From Leifsonia xyli subsp. cynodontis DSM 46306 (GTDB lineage: Bacteria; Actinomycetota; Actinomycetes; Actinomycetales; Microbacteriaceae), in assembly GCF_000470775.1 (NCBI RefSeq), contig NC_022438.1:744001-808000 (forward strand): a DNA stretch of 64,000 nt. The letters run 5' to 3'. This document shows positions 43,934-52,320 of this stretch, in pieces. Both the position numbers and the translations under genes were made by a program. How positions within the stretch are numbered: position 1 is the first letter of the stretch; every line of letters begins with the position of its first letter. The notes under the pieces were generated by a model. The model had not been told where the DNA came from. It did not search any database and saw nothing but the letters and a program-made list of their open reading frames with translations.

Positions 43934-45703
43934 GAATCGCCGCCCGCAGTCGCTCGATCGGCGCTTTGGGGGGTGCGGTCGTCGCTCAGAAGGCCGTTGG
44001 TCTCCTGCAGGGTGTCGCTGAACTGGGTGTAGCAGAACCCGGCGAGGAAGTCGCTCTCGCGCACGGCGCCCACGAGGGCGGCGATGCGGTCGGCGAACTC
44101 GTCGGCGCTGGCGGCGGTGGAGTAGCCTCAGGCGTCTTCGGCCGTGTACGTCGTCGTGAACGAGATGCCGCCGAAATCGGTCAGCAGGAACGGGCGCTCA
44201 CCGATCCCCTGATCGTCCAGCGCGACGGCGCGGCTGGCCGGTCCGGTTCCCGAGAGCAGGCGTTCGCGGGCCGCGGCGTCGCGGTAGCGGGCGGAGACGA
44301 CGGCGGGGTCGGCCTCGTAGTCGTGCAGCGTCAGCATGTCGGAGTCGACGTGCTCCCAGCCGTCGTTCGAGATGATGGGACGGGTGGGGTCGACCGCCCG
44401 GGTGAGCGCCGCGAGCACGCGGGCGAACTCGCGCTGCGCGCGGCTGGCGGCGATGTGCTGCACACCCCAGCTCTCGTTGAGCGAGAACCCAGGTCACGAT
44501 CGGAGGATGCGAGCGGTCGCGCTCGAGGGTGGCCAGCCACTCGCTGGTCGTACGCTGAAGCGCGCGCGGCCCGAACTCGTACGCCCCGGGCGCTTCGCCC
44601 CAGACGAGGATGCCGAGGCGGTCGGTCCAGTGGAGGAAGCGCGGGTCCTCGATCTTCTGGTGGATGCGGACCGCATTGAAACCGAGTTCTGCGATCAGCT
44701 CGACATCGGCGCGGAGAGCCGACGCGCTCGGGCTCGCGAGGTGGGATTCGGTCCAGTAGCCCTGGTAGAGCACGCTGCGGAGGTAGAGCTGGCGATCGTT
44801 CAGCACGAACTCTCCGCCGCGCACGGCGGTGGAGCGCATTCCGAAGTAGGACGCCACGGCATCCCGGCGTCGGCCGTCGGCGTCCAGCGTCACGGTCGCG
44901 TCGAGCAGCACGGGGGAGCCGGGGTGCCAGAGCAGTTCCTCGTGGGCCTGGCCGTTGCGCTGCGCGGGGATCGGGATGACGATCTCGGCGCGCTGGTCGG
45001 TCACGGTCGCGCTGACCCGGGCGAGCGCCTCACCGTCGCGTCCGATCGCGACGGTGACCGCGGCGGGAGAGGCCGGGCGACGGCTGAGCTCCAGTTCCAG
45101 CCGTACCTCCCCGCGGGGGACGTCGGGCGTCCAGTGCAGGGTGCGCAGGTGCAACTCGTCCACGGCCTCCAGCCACACCGGCTGCCAGATCCCGCTGGTG
45201 CGCTGGTACCAGATGGCGTGCGGTTCGGGAAGCCACTCCTGCTTGCCGCGCGGCTGCGCGACGTCCAGCGGGTCGTCCTCGACGCGGACGACGATGCGAT
45301 GGGTCGCGCGGCCGGCGTCGAGCGCGTCCGTGGCGTCGAAGGCGAACGGAGTGTGCCCGCCCTCGTGTTCGCCGAGGAGATGACCGTCGACCCAGACGCG
45401 GCAGCGATAGTCGACCGCCCCGAAGCGCAGCATCAGCCGGCGGCCGGACTCGTGCCCGGCGCGGCTCAGCTCTCCCGGCGTGAGGTCCCTGGCGTACCAG
45501 ACGACCGGGTGGTAGCCGGTGTCGCCGATCCCGGAGAGCTCCGACTCGAAGGGGAAGGGGACGCGGATGCTCAACGGGAATGCGCATGACTCCTGCCAGC
45601 GCTCGCTGAGCCCGCTGTCGGTGTCGTCGAAGGCGAACTCCCATTCGCCGTCGAGTTCTGCCCACGCGGAGCGAAGCGCCTGCGGGCGAGGATGGCCACC
45701 GTC
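43911..45703 (-). pseudogene. Glycoside hydrolase family 2, multiply broken
   Basis: A beta-galactosidase/glucuronidase-like gene. The sugar-binding (ELDGEWEFAFDD) and Ig-like domains and the barrel start (NDRQLYLRSVLYQGYWTES, FNAVRIHQKIEDPRFLHW) are in one frame to about 44480. There the frame changes, and TRPIISNDGWEHVDSDMLT continues to a TGA at 44127 where ...TAEDA-Trp-GYSTAA is expected; after LSDDRTP a one-base gain near 43970 shifts the end, which would read APIERLRAAILTGERDR. The 5' end is also lost. Two indels and a nonsense change make this true decay. Confidence 0.85.
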
Positions 45704-45846
45704 CAGTGCGGCGTCCCCCTTCAGCGTCTGGAGGACACCCTCCGCGAGCGCGGCCTCACCACCGGGCACTCCCCGCAGTCGAAGCCGCTGGCACAGTACG
45801 GCGGCCTCACGGCGACGCGCTCGATCGGACAGTTCTCGACGCTCTA
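45692..45846 (+). pseudogene. FAD-binding oxidase (AGPS-like) fragment
   Basis: A 51-codon scrap reading VQCGVPLQRLEDTLRERG, TTGHSPQSKPLAQYGG and ATRSIGQFST, the FAD-site segment of alkyldihydroxyacetone-phosphate synthase-like oxidases (about 500 residues in full). It is cut at its right by the IS481 element, whose CTAG target gives the stop, and joins the broken GH2 gene on its left. The remainder of the gene is not in the window. Confidence 0.7.
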
Positions 45847-46842
45847 GGTGTGTTTCTCAGGGACGTTGGTCAATCTGCTGATGGGTGGCTGGCTGCCGAT
45901 GGCGGTGTGGGGCCTGTGGTGATTGTAGGAGTGCAGCCAGGCCGGGAGTGCGTTGCGGCGGGCTGATTCGGAGTTGTAGTGCCGGGCGTATGCCCAGCCG
46001 TCGGCGAGGGTGCGGTGGAAGCGTTCGATCTTGCCGTTCGTCTGCGGATGGTAGGGCCGGGTGCGTTTCGGTTGGATGCTGAGCTCGGCGCAAGCGTCGC
46101 GCCAGGCGTATGAGCGGTATGCGGAGCCGTTGTCGGAGAGCACCTGTTCGACGGTGACGCCACGGCTGGCGAACCAGCCGACCGCTCGACGCAGAACAGC
46201 GATTGCAGTGGCGGCGGTTTCGTCGTCGTGGATCTCGGCGTAAGCGACACGGGAGTGATCGTCGATGACGGTATGAACGAACGCTGTGCCGGTGATCATG
46301 TCGCCGGTGATCCCGTGTTTCCCGGTCCGCTTCGCGGTGATGGCCTTGTTCCGCTCTCCCTGGAGACGTCCGACGTAGCGCCAGCCGCCACCGTCGGGGA
46401 TGTTGCCGAGTTTCTTGATGTCGACGTGGATCATCGATCCGGGATGCTCGTGCTCGTAGCGGCGGGCGGGTTCGCCGGTGCGGACGTCGACGTGGCTGAG
46501 CCGATTGATCCGGCACCGGGAGAGGACCGTGTGAACGGTCGAGGCGGGCATGCCGAGCTGGGCGCCGATACCGACTGGTCCCAGCCGCTTCTTCCACCGC
46601 AGATGCACGACCTTGCGGACCAGTCTTCGCGGGGTCTTGTTCGGGCTGTGATGCGGCCGTGACGAACGGTCCAGCATTCCCGCCTCGCCCATCTCCACGT
46701 AACGACGAGCCCATCGGTCCGCGGTGCGTCAGGACACTCGGAAGTAGGTCGCCGCCGCAGCAACGGACCAGCCGTCGTCGACGACTTGGCGGGCCAGGCG
46801 GAGGCATTCGCGAGGAGTCAAAGCAGCATTAGCGTGGGTCAC
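45844..46842 (-). pseudogene. IS481-family transposase with internal TGA, copy A
   Basis: GTG 46842 starts an HTH region (LTPRECLRLARQVVDDGWSV, ATYFRVS) that meets TGA at 46731-46729 where Trp is expected, then continues in frame as RTADRWARRYVEMGEAGMLD. The DDE domain (MIHVDIKKLG, VIDDHSRVAYAEIHDDE, SDNGSAYRS, KIERFHRTLADGW) is intact and can be translated alone from 46698. Copy B has the same TGA, so the stop predates transposition. The stop codon of the long frame lies in the CTAG target. Confidence 0.85.
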
Positions 46843-46855
46843 GAGGACCTCCTAA
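45848..46855 (-). mobile_element. IS481-family element, copy A, right end lost
   Basis: Identical, apart from one base seen (Leu/Pro codon), to copy B from its left end GTGTGTTTCTCAGGGACG to CCTAAG. Copy B goes on for another 100 bases to its right end; here an IS5-family element begins instead. The left end abuts CTAG, the target type known for IS481. Confidence 0.88.
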
Positions 46856-47754
46856 GAGGTGGTTTCAGTAGTCGGCGTGGCGGTGGTTGTTGTGGCTGGT
46901 TAGCGGGGATGCTGGTCGAGTGTCGACGCTTGCTGAGGATCGGTTCATTACGGATATGTTGTGGGAGCGGCTGGAGCCGTTGATTCCGCCTCGGCCGCCT
47001 GTGGTCAATGGGCGGGCTGGGCAGCCTCGGGTTCCTGACCGGAAGGTGTTCGCTGGGATCGTGTTCGTGCTGCTGACGGGGATCCCGTGGAGAAGCTCCC
47101 GCCCGAGTTGGGGTATGGGTCCGGGGTCACTTGTTGGCGGCGTCTGCGTGAATGGTCCGAAGCGGGCGCGTGGGATGCACTGCGGAAGATCATGCTCGAC
47201 GAACTCGGCCAGGCTGGCATGATCGACTGGTCAAGAACCTGCCTGGACTCCGTAAGTGTCCGGGCGAAAAGGGGGGCGATCTCACTGGACCTAACCCCAC
47301 GGATCGTGGGAAACGGGGCACCAAGTACCATGTCCTGACCGACCGCAACGGACTCCCGCTGCATGTGGAGATCTCCGGCGCCAACCGACACGACTCCATG
47401 CTCGTGGAACCTGTGTTAGACAACATCACCGCGATCAAGGGCGTCGGCCGCGGTCGGCCCAGACGCCGCCCGGTTATCTTCCACGCCGATAAGGCTTACG
47501 ACAACCGCCGCGTCCGCTGTTACCTGCGTTGTCGTGGGATCAAGGCACGCATCGCACGAATCGGAGTCGACTCCAAACAGTGACTGGGTAAACACTGTTG
47601 GGTAGTCGAACGCACCATGGCCTGGATCCTCGCCTTCCGGAAACTCGCCACTCGCTACGACCGCACCGCCTCAACGATCACGGCGCTCGTCGCTCTAGCA
47701 ATCGCGATCACCAGCGCCCGCAAACTCACCAAAAACGACTACTGAAACCATCTC
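46856..47754 (+). mobile_element. IS5-family (IS427-like) element
   Basis: An 899-base element with ends GAGGTGGTTTCAGTAGTCG and its near inverse (one mismatch) at 47736-47754. TAA on both sides (46853-46855 and 47755-47757) fits the T-N-A duplications of this group. The sequence beyond the right end is not the missing part of IS481, so the neighbourhood had already been rearranged, or was deleted afterwards. Confidence 0.82.
46920..47745 (+). pseudogene. IS5-family transposase, inactivated
   Basis: Read across frames: VSTLAEDRFITDMLWERLEP, then a one-base loss near 47088 (GIPW to EKLPPELG), then RTCLDSVSVRAKRG. The next frame change, at AAAAGGGGGG (about 47266), is the place where such elements use programmed frameshifting, continuing as DLTGPNPTDRGKRGTKYHVL. 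Finally a TGA at 47581 replaces an Arg codon before LGKH and VVERTMAW. The first indel and the TGA mean no active enzyme is made. Confidence 0.8.
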
Positions 47755-47757
47755 TAA

Positions 47758-47908
47758 AACTGAACTCGCTTTGAGCCTTCAGCTTTCTATTGAGGGTCTG
47801 GTACGGGATTCCCGTCTCGTCTGAGATAGAACGCTTCGACCACCCAGAGTCTTCGATAGCCTCTTGAACCTTTCAAGCGCTGGCCTCAGCCACCTCATGA
47901 TTAATCAT
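47758..47908 (-). pseudogene. Xre-type repressor, truncated
   Basis: From ATG 47908: MINHEVAEASA, a TGA, then KVQEAIEDSGWSKRSISDET and GIPYQTLNRKLKAQSEF, an HTH typical of phage-type repressors. The frame is cut at the IS5 boundary. Both the internal stop and the truncation disable it. It is divergent from the Xre gene at 48004 and its start overlaps a perfect palindrome, so it was probably the island's repressor. Confidence 0.6.
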
Positions 47909-47910
47909 GA
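47895..47910. promoter_or_regulatory. Perfect 16-base palindrome at the repressor start
   Basis: TCATGATTAATCATGA overlaps the start codon of the truncated repressor. A likely autoregulatory operator. Confidence 0.6.
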
Positions 47911-47934
47911 CATCACCTTAATTGACTTATTGAT

Positions 47935-47947
47935 CACTTGTCAAGTG
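47935..47947. promoter_or_regulatory. 13-base palindrome between divergent regulators
   Basis: CACTTG, T, CAAGTG. Further TTGATCAA at 47962-47969 repeats the TTGA..TCAA theme; together they resemble multiple operators in a lysogeny-type switch region of low GC. Confidence 0.5.
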
Positions 47948-48003
47948 TTGAAATACTCACTTTGATCAACTTGATTGATATGAATGCTGCTATGGTTGAC
48001 ATC

Positions 48004-48351
48004 ATGGACAACCGACAGCGAGCGGATGAGTTCGCCTACTACGTCGCCCTCGAGCTCAAAGGAAAAATCACCAGCCACGGGAAGACCGCCAAGGCCACTG
48101 CCGAGGCCATCAGACGACCCACGGCAACCATGAATCGATGGCTAAATGGGAAACTCCCCCTCCCTCTCTCCGTTCTTTGTGAAGCGTGCGAATTCCTGGA
48201 AATCGACCCCACATCAGTCGTTCAAAATGCCTACGACAGGCTCGCAATTAGGCGCGGCGAACGAAACGGTAAGCAGTATGACGAAGACTCAAAGCTAATC
48301 GCGCTGGAAGAACAACAAGAGCTTGAGAATCTCAAACCATCTGTGTGGTAA
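48004..48351 (+). CDS. Xre-family HTH protein
   Basis: A 115-residue protein. The HTH lies in TAKATAEAIRRPTATMNRWLN followed by GKLPLPLSVLCEACEFLEID. Start ATG 48004 is the best placed; ATG 47980 is in frame with less conservation. The C-terminal third is charged and probably disordered. It faces the truncated repressor across a 95-base AT-rich gap with two palindromes, as Cro/repressor pairs do. GC content is clearly lower than in host genes, which supports foreign origin. Confidence 0.75.
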   Translation: MDNRQRADEFAYYVALELKGKITSHGKTAKATAEAIRRPTATMNRWLNGKLPLPLSVLCEACEFLEIDPTSVVQNAYDRLAIRRGERNGKQYDEDSKLIALEEQQELENLKPSVW

Positions 48352-48374
48352 TTCATAACGCACTCCTTTCTTAA

Positions 48375-48391
48375 CCGGCCCAACAGGCCGG
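48375..48391. terminator. Short hairpin between converging regulator genes
   Basis: CCGGCC, CAACA, GGCCGG follows TTTCTTAA, between the ends of the genes at 48004-48351 and 48437-48685. Confidence 0.45.
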
Positions 48392-48436
48392 GGTGGCTCA
48401 TGTGATTGGGTGAGACGGGGTGGGGGAGGGTCAGGC

Positions 48437-48685
48437 CTAGGCTTCATGCCCTTTGATCGCGTTCATGTACGCGACGACATCCGCCGTGTCATAGACGACG
48501 GTCTTGGCGTTCGGCTTCACGTATACCGGCCCACCTTTCGAACCGCGAACACCGGCACGACGAGCCGCCCGCATCTCCTTCAACGACCGCACCGTCATCC
48601 CCGGAACCAAGTCACAGACCTGCTCCGGAGTCAGATAGACAGGAACGGCCACCACCTCCGGCGTCACAGCCACGGTCTTACTCAC
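48437..48685 (-). CDS. Excisionase-type winged HTH protein
   Basis: An 82-residue protein from GTG 48685 (GAAGGTGG upstream; ATG 48709 also in frame). VPVYLTPEQVCDLVPGMTVR, SLKEMRAARRAG and VYDTADVVAYMNAIKG match the winged helix of Xis/AlpA-like proteins that bind island DNA ends and direct excision. It could be the directionality factor for the integrase at 51179. The next gene upstream on this strand is a small Xre gene that overlaps its longer start. Confidence 0.7.
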   Translation of the reverse strand: MSKTVAVTPEVVAVPVYLTPEQVCDLVPGMTVRSLKEMRAARRAGVRGSKGGPVYVKPNAKTVVYDTADVVAYMNAIKGHEA

Positions 48686-48695
48686 GACGCCACCT

Positions 48696-48974
48696 TCATG
48701 CCGATTCATGCCGACGCACTCGCCTGAGTGGATCGAGGCGCAGGGATGGCGCGGCTGGCACGGCGAGAAACTCATCCAGAGAGAGGCCGAACACCTGAGC
48801 GATCTGCTCGACCTCACTGAACTTGAACATGGTCCGGTTGTTCATACGACTGCCGATCCAAAACTGGTCCCGGCCCAGTTCTTCCGCTAGCCACCTCCGA
48901 GTCTTCCGTTGGGCCACCAGAAGAAGGCTGATGGCCGAGACCACCCCATCCTGGCTACTCTGATTGGTTTGCAT
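48696..48974 (-). CDS. Small Xre-family repressor-like protein
   Basis: A 92-residue protein from ATG 48974. The HTH is SAISLLLVAQRKTRRWLAEE and LGRDQFWIGSRMNNRTMFKF, with EVEQIAQVFGLSLDEFLA completing the Xre fold. It is divergent from the Xre gene at 49061; CCAAGCTTGG is only three bases from its start and CTTGGT-CAAC-ACCAAG lies in the gap. It likely controls the Xre/ImmA/membrane protein operon of the island. Confidence 0.72.
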   Translation of the reverse strand: MQTNQSSQDGVVSAISLLLVAQRKTRRWLAEELGRDQFWIGSRMNNRTMFKFSEVEQIAQVFGLSLDEFLAVPAAPSLRLDPLRRVRRHESA

Positions 48975-48977
48975 ACA

Positions 48978-49017
48978 CCAAGCTTGGCGTGTACAAATAG
49001 GCTTGGTCAACACCAAG
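48978..49017. promoter_or_regulatory. Two operator-like dyads with promoter
   Basis: CCAAGCTTGG (48978-48987) and CTTGGT, CAAC, ACCAAG (49002-49017) share the half-site ACCAAG/CTTGGT, so the same dimer could bind both. TTGACA follows at 49025-49030, a consensus -35 for the rightward operon. Confidence 0.65.
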
Positions 49018-49060
49018 TCGGCAATTGACATGCAAGTAGCGCATATGCAAAGATCCTACG

Positions 49061-49570
49061 GTGGACCGCTACCCAGAAATGAGCCCATTCTCTGTCGCCC
49101 TCGCAGGGGCCTACAGGGGATTCATGAACGAAGCCCGAGTGACTGGAAAACAGATCGCCAAACAGCTCGGGCGCAATGCTGGCTATGTATCAGAGCGCAT
49201 CAATGGGAAGCGCCCTTTGGATACGGAGGACGTGGATACGCTTGCCCTGCTTGCTGGAGGCGACTGGACTGGTCAGAACTTGATGATGGAACTCGTACGC
49301 CGCGCCAACGCGGCTCAGCATGCTGGGCGGCCAGCCACCCCTCCCAAGGTTCACGCATTGCCGCCCAGCGCAGGAATTCAAGAAAGTGAGGAGAATCCAG
49401 CTCTTTCGGCAATCGACGCACGAGAGCGTTTTCGACGAGCACTGGAACATGGCGGATACAGCGGACATGCCGCCGCAAGGGGCGGCCTGGTCGAGAAGCT
49501 GGACGATGAGGCCTTGAATGAAATAGCCGACCTTCTCGAAGATGTAGAGAAAGAGCATCGGAACCGATAG
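49061..49570 (+). CDS. Xre-family protein with C-terminal extension
   Basis: A 169-residue protein starting at GTG. The HTH is SVALAGAYRGFMNEARVTGK, then QIAKQLGRNAGYVSERINGK. The second half (AIDARERFRRALEHGGYSGH to DLLEDVEKEHRNR) is helical. It is the first gene of a rightward operon with an ImmA-like metallopeptidase and the membrane protein, an order known from actinobacterial islands in which the peptidase cleaves the Xre repressor. A promoter and two dyads precede it. Confidence 0.75.
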   Translation: MDRYPEMSPFSVALAGAYRGFMNEARVTGKQIAKQLGRNAGYVSERINGKRPLDTEDVDTLALLAGGDWTGQNLMMELVRRANAAQHAGRPATPPKVHALPPSAGIQESEENPALSAIDARERFRRALEHGGYSGHAAARGGLVEKLDDEALNEIADLLEDVEKEHRNR

Positions 49571-49654
49571 CGATGGGATCAACGTCGACCCCCGTTACCC
49601 AATTCAACCTGGACTTACCCGAATGCCCCACCTTATAACGACCTGGTTGATGCG

Positions 49655-49951
49655 GTGTCGGTTCGGGAGGGTAAACCCATATACCTTCGCCGAGCTCGCA
49701 GCTTGCGAGGCGAGAAGCCAAGCGGGCTTGTACTCCCCGCCGCCGATAAGTTCACCATTTTCCACTCTCCGCCGCTCCCATCGCTGCACGGCAGCGTCAT
49801 CGTTTCGCATGAGCTGGCACACATTCTCCTCGGTCACACCAGCACCCCCTGCCACGAGATAGACGCGCTACTCGGCGTCTCCCGCGCACGCGGACTGTTC
49901 GATGATCCAGAAGAAAAAACAGCAGAACGGCTTGCGCGTGAAGTCGTGTGA
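49655..49951 (+). CDS. ImmA/IrrE-type metallopeptidase, short
   Basis: A 98-residue protein with the zinc site SHELAHILLGHT (HExxH) and a downstream CHEID that may give the third ligand. PSGLVLPAADKFTIFHSPP is the usual strand before the site. I use GTG 49655. The same frame is open back to the Xre stop at 49570 and reads TWTYPNAPPYNDLVDAVSVR, which resembles the normal family N-terminus but has no start, so the gene may be shortened by mutation. Such proteases cut an Xre partner to release repression. Confidence 0.65.
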   Translation: MSVREGKPIYLRRARSLRGEKPSGLVLPAADKFTIFHSPPLPSLHGSVIVSHELAHILLGHTSTPCHEIDALLGVSRARGLFDDPEEKTAERLAREVV

Positions 49952-50007
49952 TACATCATCGGCGAAAAGACTTACCGTCAGCTATCCGGACTCGAGAGGA
50001 TATTCCA

Positions 50008-50940
50008 TTGGTCAACATCATCGTGACCGCCTTCATCTGGATCGCGGTCATTATCAACGCATTCCTGTGGCGCACAGCAAGCAGCCATGTAACCTTCTGG
50101 GCGCTACTCTCGATCGCGGTCAGTCTTACAATCAAACTTGACCCGATCTATCTACGGATCGACTCTCTGATCGGCAGCGTGAACTACGCCACGCTGATCT
50201 CCGACCTGATCCTTCTCGCAGGCATCTTCACCCTCGCGAACGGATTCACCCGCGCGATTTCCGGTGTCACCGCGACTCCGGCTTGGGTTGTCGCACTCGG
50301 CATAGCAGTAGGGCTGTTCCTCGTGCTGCTCTTCTTCTCACTGCGGCCGCTCCCTTCAACGACGACATTCAATATCACCTATCGCGCTCAACCGATCGCA
50401 ACTATCTATACTTGTCTGCTTTTTTCAATAATCGCGACCATTTTCTCCGGCATCGCTTTCATCTGCATTCGTGAGATCGGGAGCCTGCAGAGTCCGATCG
50501 CCCGAGTCAGCGCGACTCTTATTATCTTTGGCTGCATCGCCGCAGTGGCGATGTCCGCATCTACCTACTTCATGAATTTCGGGGCTCTGTACGGCATGGT
50601 TGGTGCCGCGAAGTTCGGGTTTGTGCTCTATGCCATCAGCCGGCCCCTGACCGTCATCCTGCTCGCTGCGGGAATGGCACTACCGCTGACCGCCACATGG
50701 GTGAAACATGCTCGCGAAGATCGCGCATTCTCCATCAGCATCAACCAGTTACGGGCAGCACACCAACGCACCGGCCAAGAGCTCCCCTCCCATGGGACGC
50801 CACGCGCGAGGCTCTACGAGATTGTAGTCGATGTCCACGATGGAATCGTTCGTCACGGGGAGACTGTAATCCTGGCAAACACGCCACGTACTGCGCTCGA
50901 CCGAGCCGAAAAGCTACTCGACGGCGAGAATTCCTCCTGA
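50008..50940 (+). CDS. Polytopic membrane protein, MAB_1171c-like
   Basis: A 310-residue protein from TTG 50008 with GAGAGGA seven bases upstream. Seven or so helices and a cytosolic tail with ARLYEIVVDVHDGIVRHGET. It aligns with the protein at 24860-25774 throughout (KLDPIYLRIDSLIG, TTTFNITYRAQPI, GAAKFGFVLYAISRPLTVIL). Layout after Xre and ImmA genes fits the MAB_1171c family of putative transporters. Function is unknown; a transport or signal-related role for the island is possible. Confidence 0.72.
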   Translation: MVNIIVTAFIWIAVIINAFLWRTASSHVTFWALLSIAVSLTIKLDPIYLRIDSLIGSVNYATLISDLILLAGIFTLANGFTRAISGVTATPAWVVALGIAVGLFLVLLFFSLRPLPSTTTFNITYRAQPIATIYTCLLFSIIATIFSGIAFICIREIGSLQSPIARVSATLIIFGCIAAVAMSASTYFMNFGALYGMVGAAKFGFVLYAISRPLTVILLAAGMALPLTATWVKHAREDRAFSISINQLRAAHQRTGQELPSHGTPRARLYEIVVDVHDGIVRHGETVILANTPRTALDRAEKLLDGENSS

Positions 50941-51016
50941 CAAACCGCAGAGACTTTGGCACCCATTCACCCGACGAAACAGCCCACGAGGGCGAAGGTG
51001 CAGAAAGAGGCGATCC

Positions 51017-51178
51017 GTGGCCAGACCACCACTGCAGATTGAAACCTGGGGCAAAATCAGACGGCTCATAATCAACGAGACTCCAACCGCCCGGGCAAAG
51101 TACCGCGGTGTGCTCCCCGAACTGGTGCTCGCCTACCAACGGCTACTCCGTCGCGAGCGCGGCAAGGCGGTCCGCTGA
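51017..51178 (+). CDS. Small basic protein next to the integrase
   Basis: A 53-residue frame from GTG 51017 with AGAAAGAGG upstream: MARPPLQIETWGKIRRLIIN, then a basic helical tail ending RRERGKAVR. Its stop is directly followed by the integrase ATG (51179), so the two are coupled. MARPPLxxxTWGKI resembles the N-terminus of some actinobacterial phage integrases, so it may be a DNA-binding accessory or a remnant of one. Not recognised with certainty. Confidence 0.5.
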   Translation: MARPPLQIETWGKIRRLIINETPTARAKYRGVLPELVLAYQRLLRRERGKAVR

Positions 51179-52279
51179 ATGGCTACGATCACTCCCTATG
51201 ACACAGCGAAGGGGAAACGGTATCGGGTCAGATACCGGAAGCCCGACGGGTCGCAAACCGACAAGCGTGGGTTCCGCACCAAGCGAGAGGCCGAGCTGTT
51301 CGCCGCCAGCGTCATGGTGAAGCGTGCCGCTGGCGAGTACATCGACCCGACCAGGACGCGGGTGACGGTCGAGAGCCGGGCGGTCCCGTGGTTGGCGGGT
51401 AAGAAGGTCGCGTTGAAGCCATCAGCGTACAGGGTGTTGGAGATTACCTGGCGGTTGCATGTGGAGCCGCAGTGGGGGAATGTGCAGCTGGTTCGCATAG
51501 AGCATTCCGCAGTGCAGGAGTGGGTGACTAAGTTGTCGGCGAAGAGGTCCGCGAGTGTGACCTTGAGAGCGTACGGGATTCTCGCCGGAATCCTCGACGT
51601 GGCCGTGAAGGACCGGCGTGTCGTCCACAACGCGGCTCGGGGTGTGAATTTACTACGCAAAGGTAAAAAGGCGCACGTCTACCTCACCCACGAGCAGGTC
51701 GACGCGCTCGCGCGGGAGGCCGGCCAGCACGCCACGCTCATCCGCATGCTCGCCTACACCGGTATGCGGTGGGGCGAGGCGTCCGGGCTGAGAGTGAAGC
51801 ACCTCGATATGCTGCGCCGACGACTACAGATCGATGAGAATGCCGTGAAGGTCGGCAAGGAGGTCATCGTCGGCACGCCGAAATCGCACAAGGCGCGGTC
51901 GGTGCCGTTCCCGCAGTTCCTCGCCGAGGGTTTGGCTAAGCAGTGCGATGGCAAGACCCGCGAGCAGCTCGTGGTCGGCGATGGCCGCAATCACATCACG
52001 ACGCCGGATTGGTCGGGTGGATGGTTCGTCTACGCGAAGAAGCGCTCCGGCGTTCCTATAGAGCTGACGATCCATGATCTGCGCCACACAGCCGCGTCCC
52101 TGTCGATCGCAGCCGGCGCGAACGTCAAGGCCGTGCAGCGGATGCTCGGTCACGCCTCTGCGGCCATGACACTCGACGTGTATGGGCACCTGTTCGACGA
52201 CGACCTCGATACTGTCTCCGCAGCTCTACACAACGCTGTACGTGTTTCAAATGTGGGCAAAAAGTGGGCAAACCGGTAG
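51179..52279 (+). CDS. Tyrosine recombinase/integrase, intact
   Basis: A 366-residue integrase with complete catalytic residues: Arg in TGMRWGEASGLR, His and Arg in HDLRHTAAS, His in GHASAAMTLDVY with the nucleophile Tyr. The N-terminal arm-binding part is nearly the same as in the island 1 integrase (RYRVRYRKPDGSQTDKRGFR). It lies 1.6 kb from the 3' end of the tRNA-Leu gene with only IS30 copy 2 between, so that tRNA is a likely attachment site. The 3' end has TGTGGGCAAAAAGTGGGC, similar to att-like repeats A-C. Confidence 0.9.
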   Translation: MATITPYDTAKGKRYRVRYRKPDGSQTDKRGFRTKREAELFAASVMVKRAAGEYIDPTRTRVTVESRAVPWLAGKKVALKPSAYRVLEITWRLHVEPQWGNVQLVRIEHSAVQEWVTKLSAKRSASVTLRAYGILAGILDVAVKDRRVVHNAARGVNLLRKGKKAHVYLTHEQVDALAREAGQHATLIRMLAYTGMRWGEASGLRVKHLDMLRRRLQIDENAVKVGKEVIVGTPKSHKARSVPFPQFLAEGLAKQCDGKTREQLVVGDGRNHITTPDWSGGWFVYAKKRSGVPIELTIHDLRHTAASLSIAAGANVKAVQRMLGHASAAMTLDVYGHLFDDDLDTVSAALHNAVRVSNVGKKWANR

Positions 52280-52320
52280 TCCGAACATGGAGAAGCCCCC
52301 GAACCCCTCGTAAAACCGGC

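Noticed and set aside
45857..46807. A 316-residue frame inside IS481
   Set aside because: Overlaps the real DDE transposase in another frame; Arg/His/Pro-rich and without motifs.
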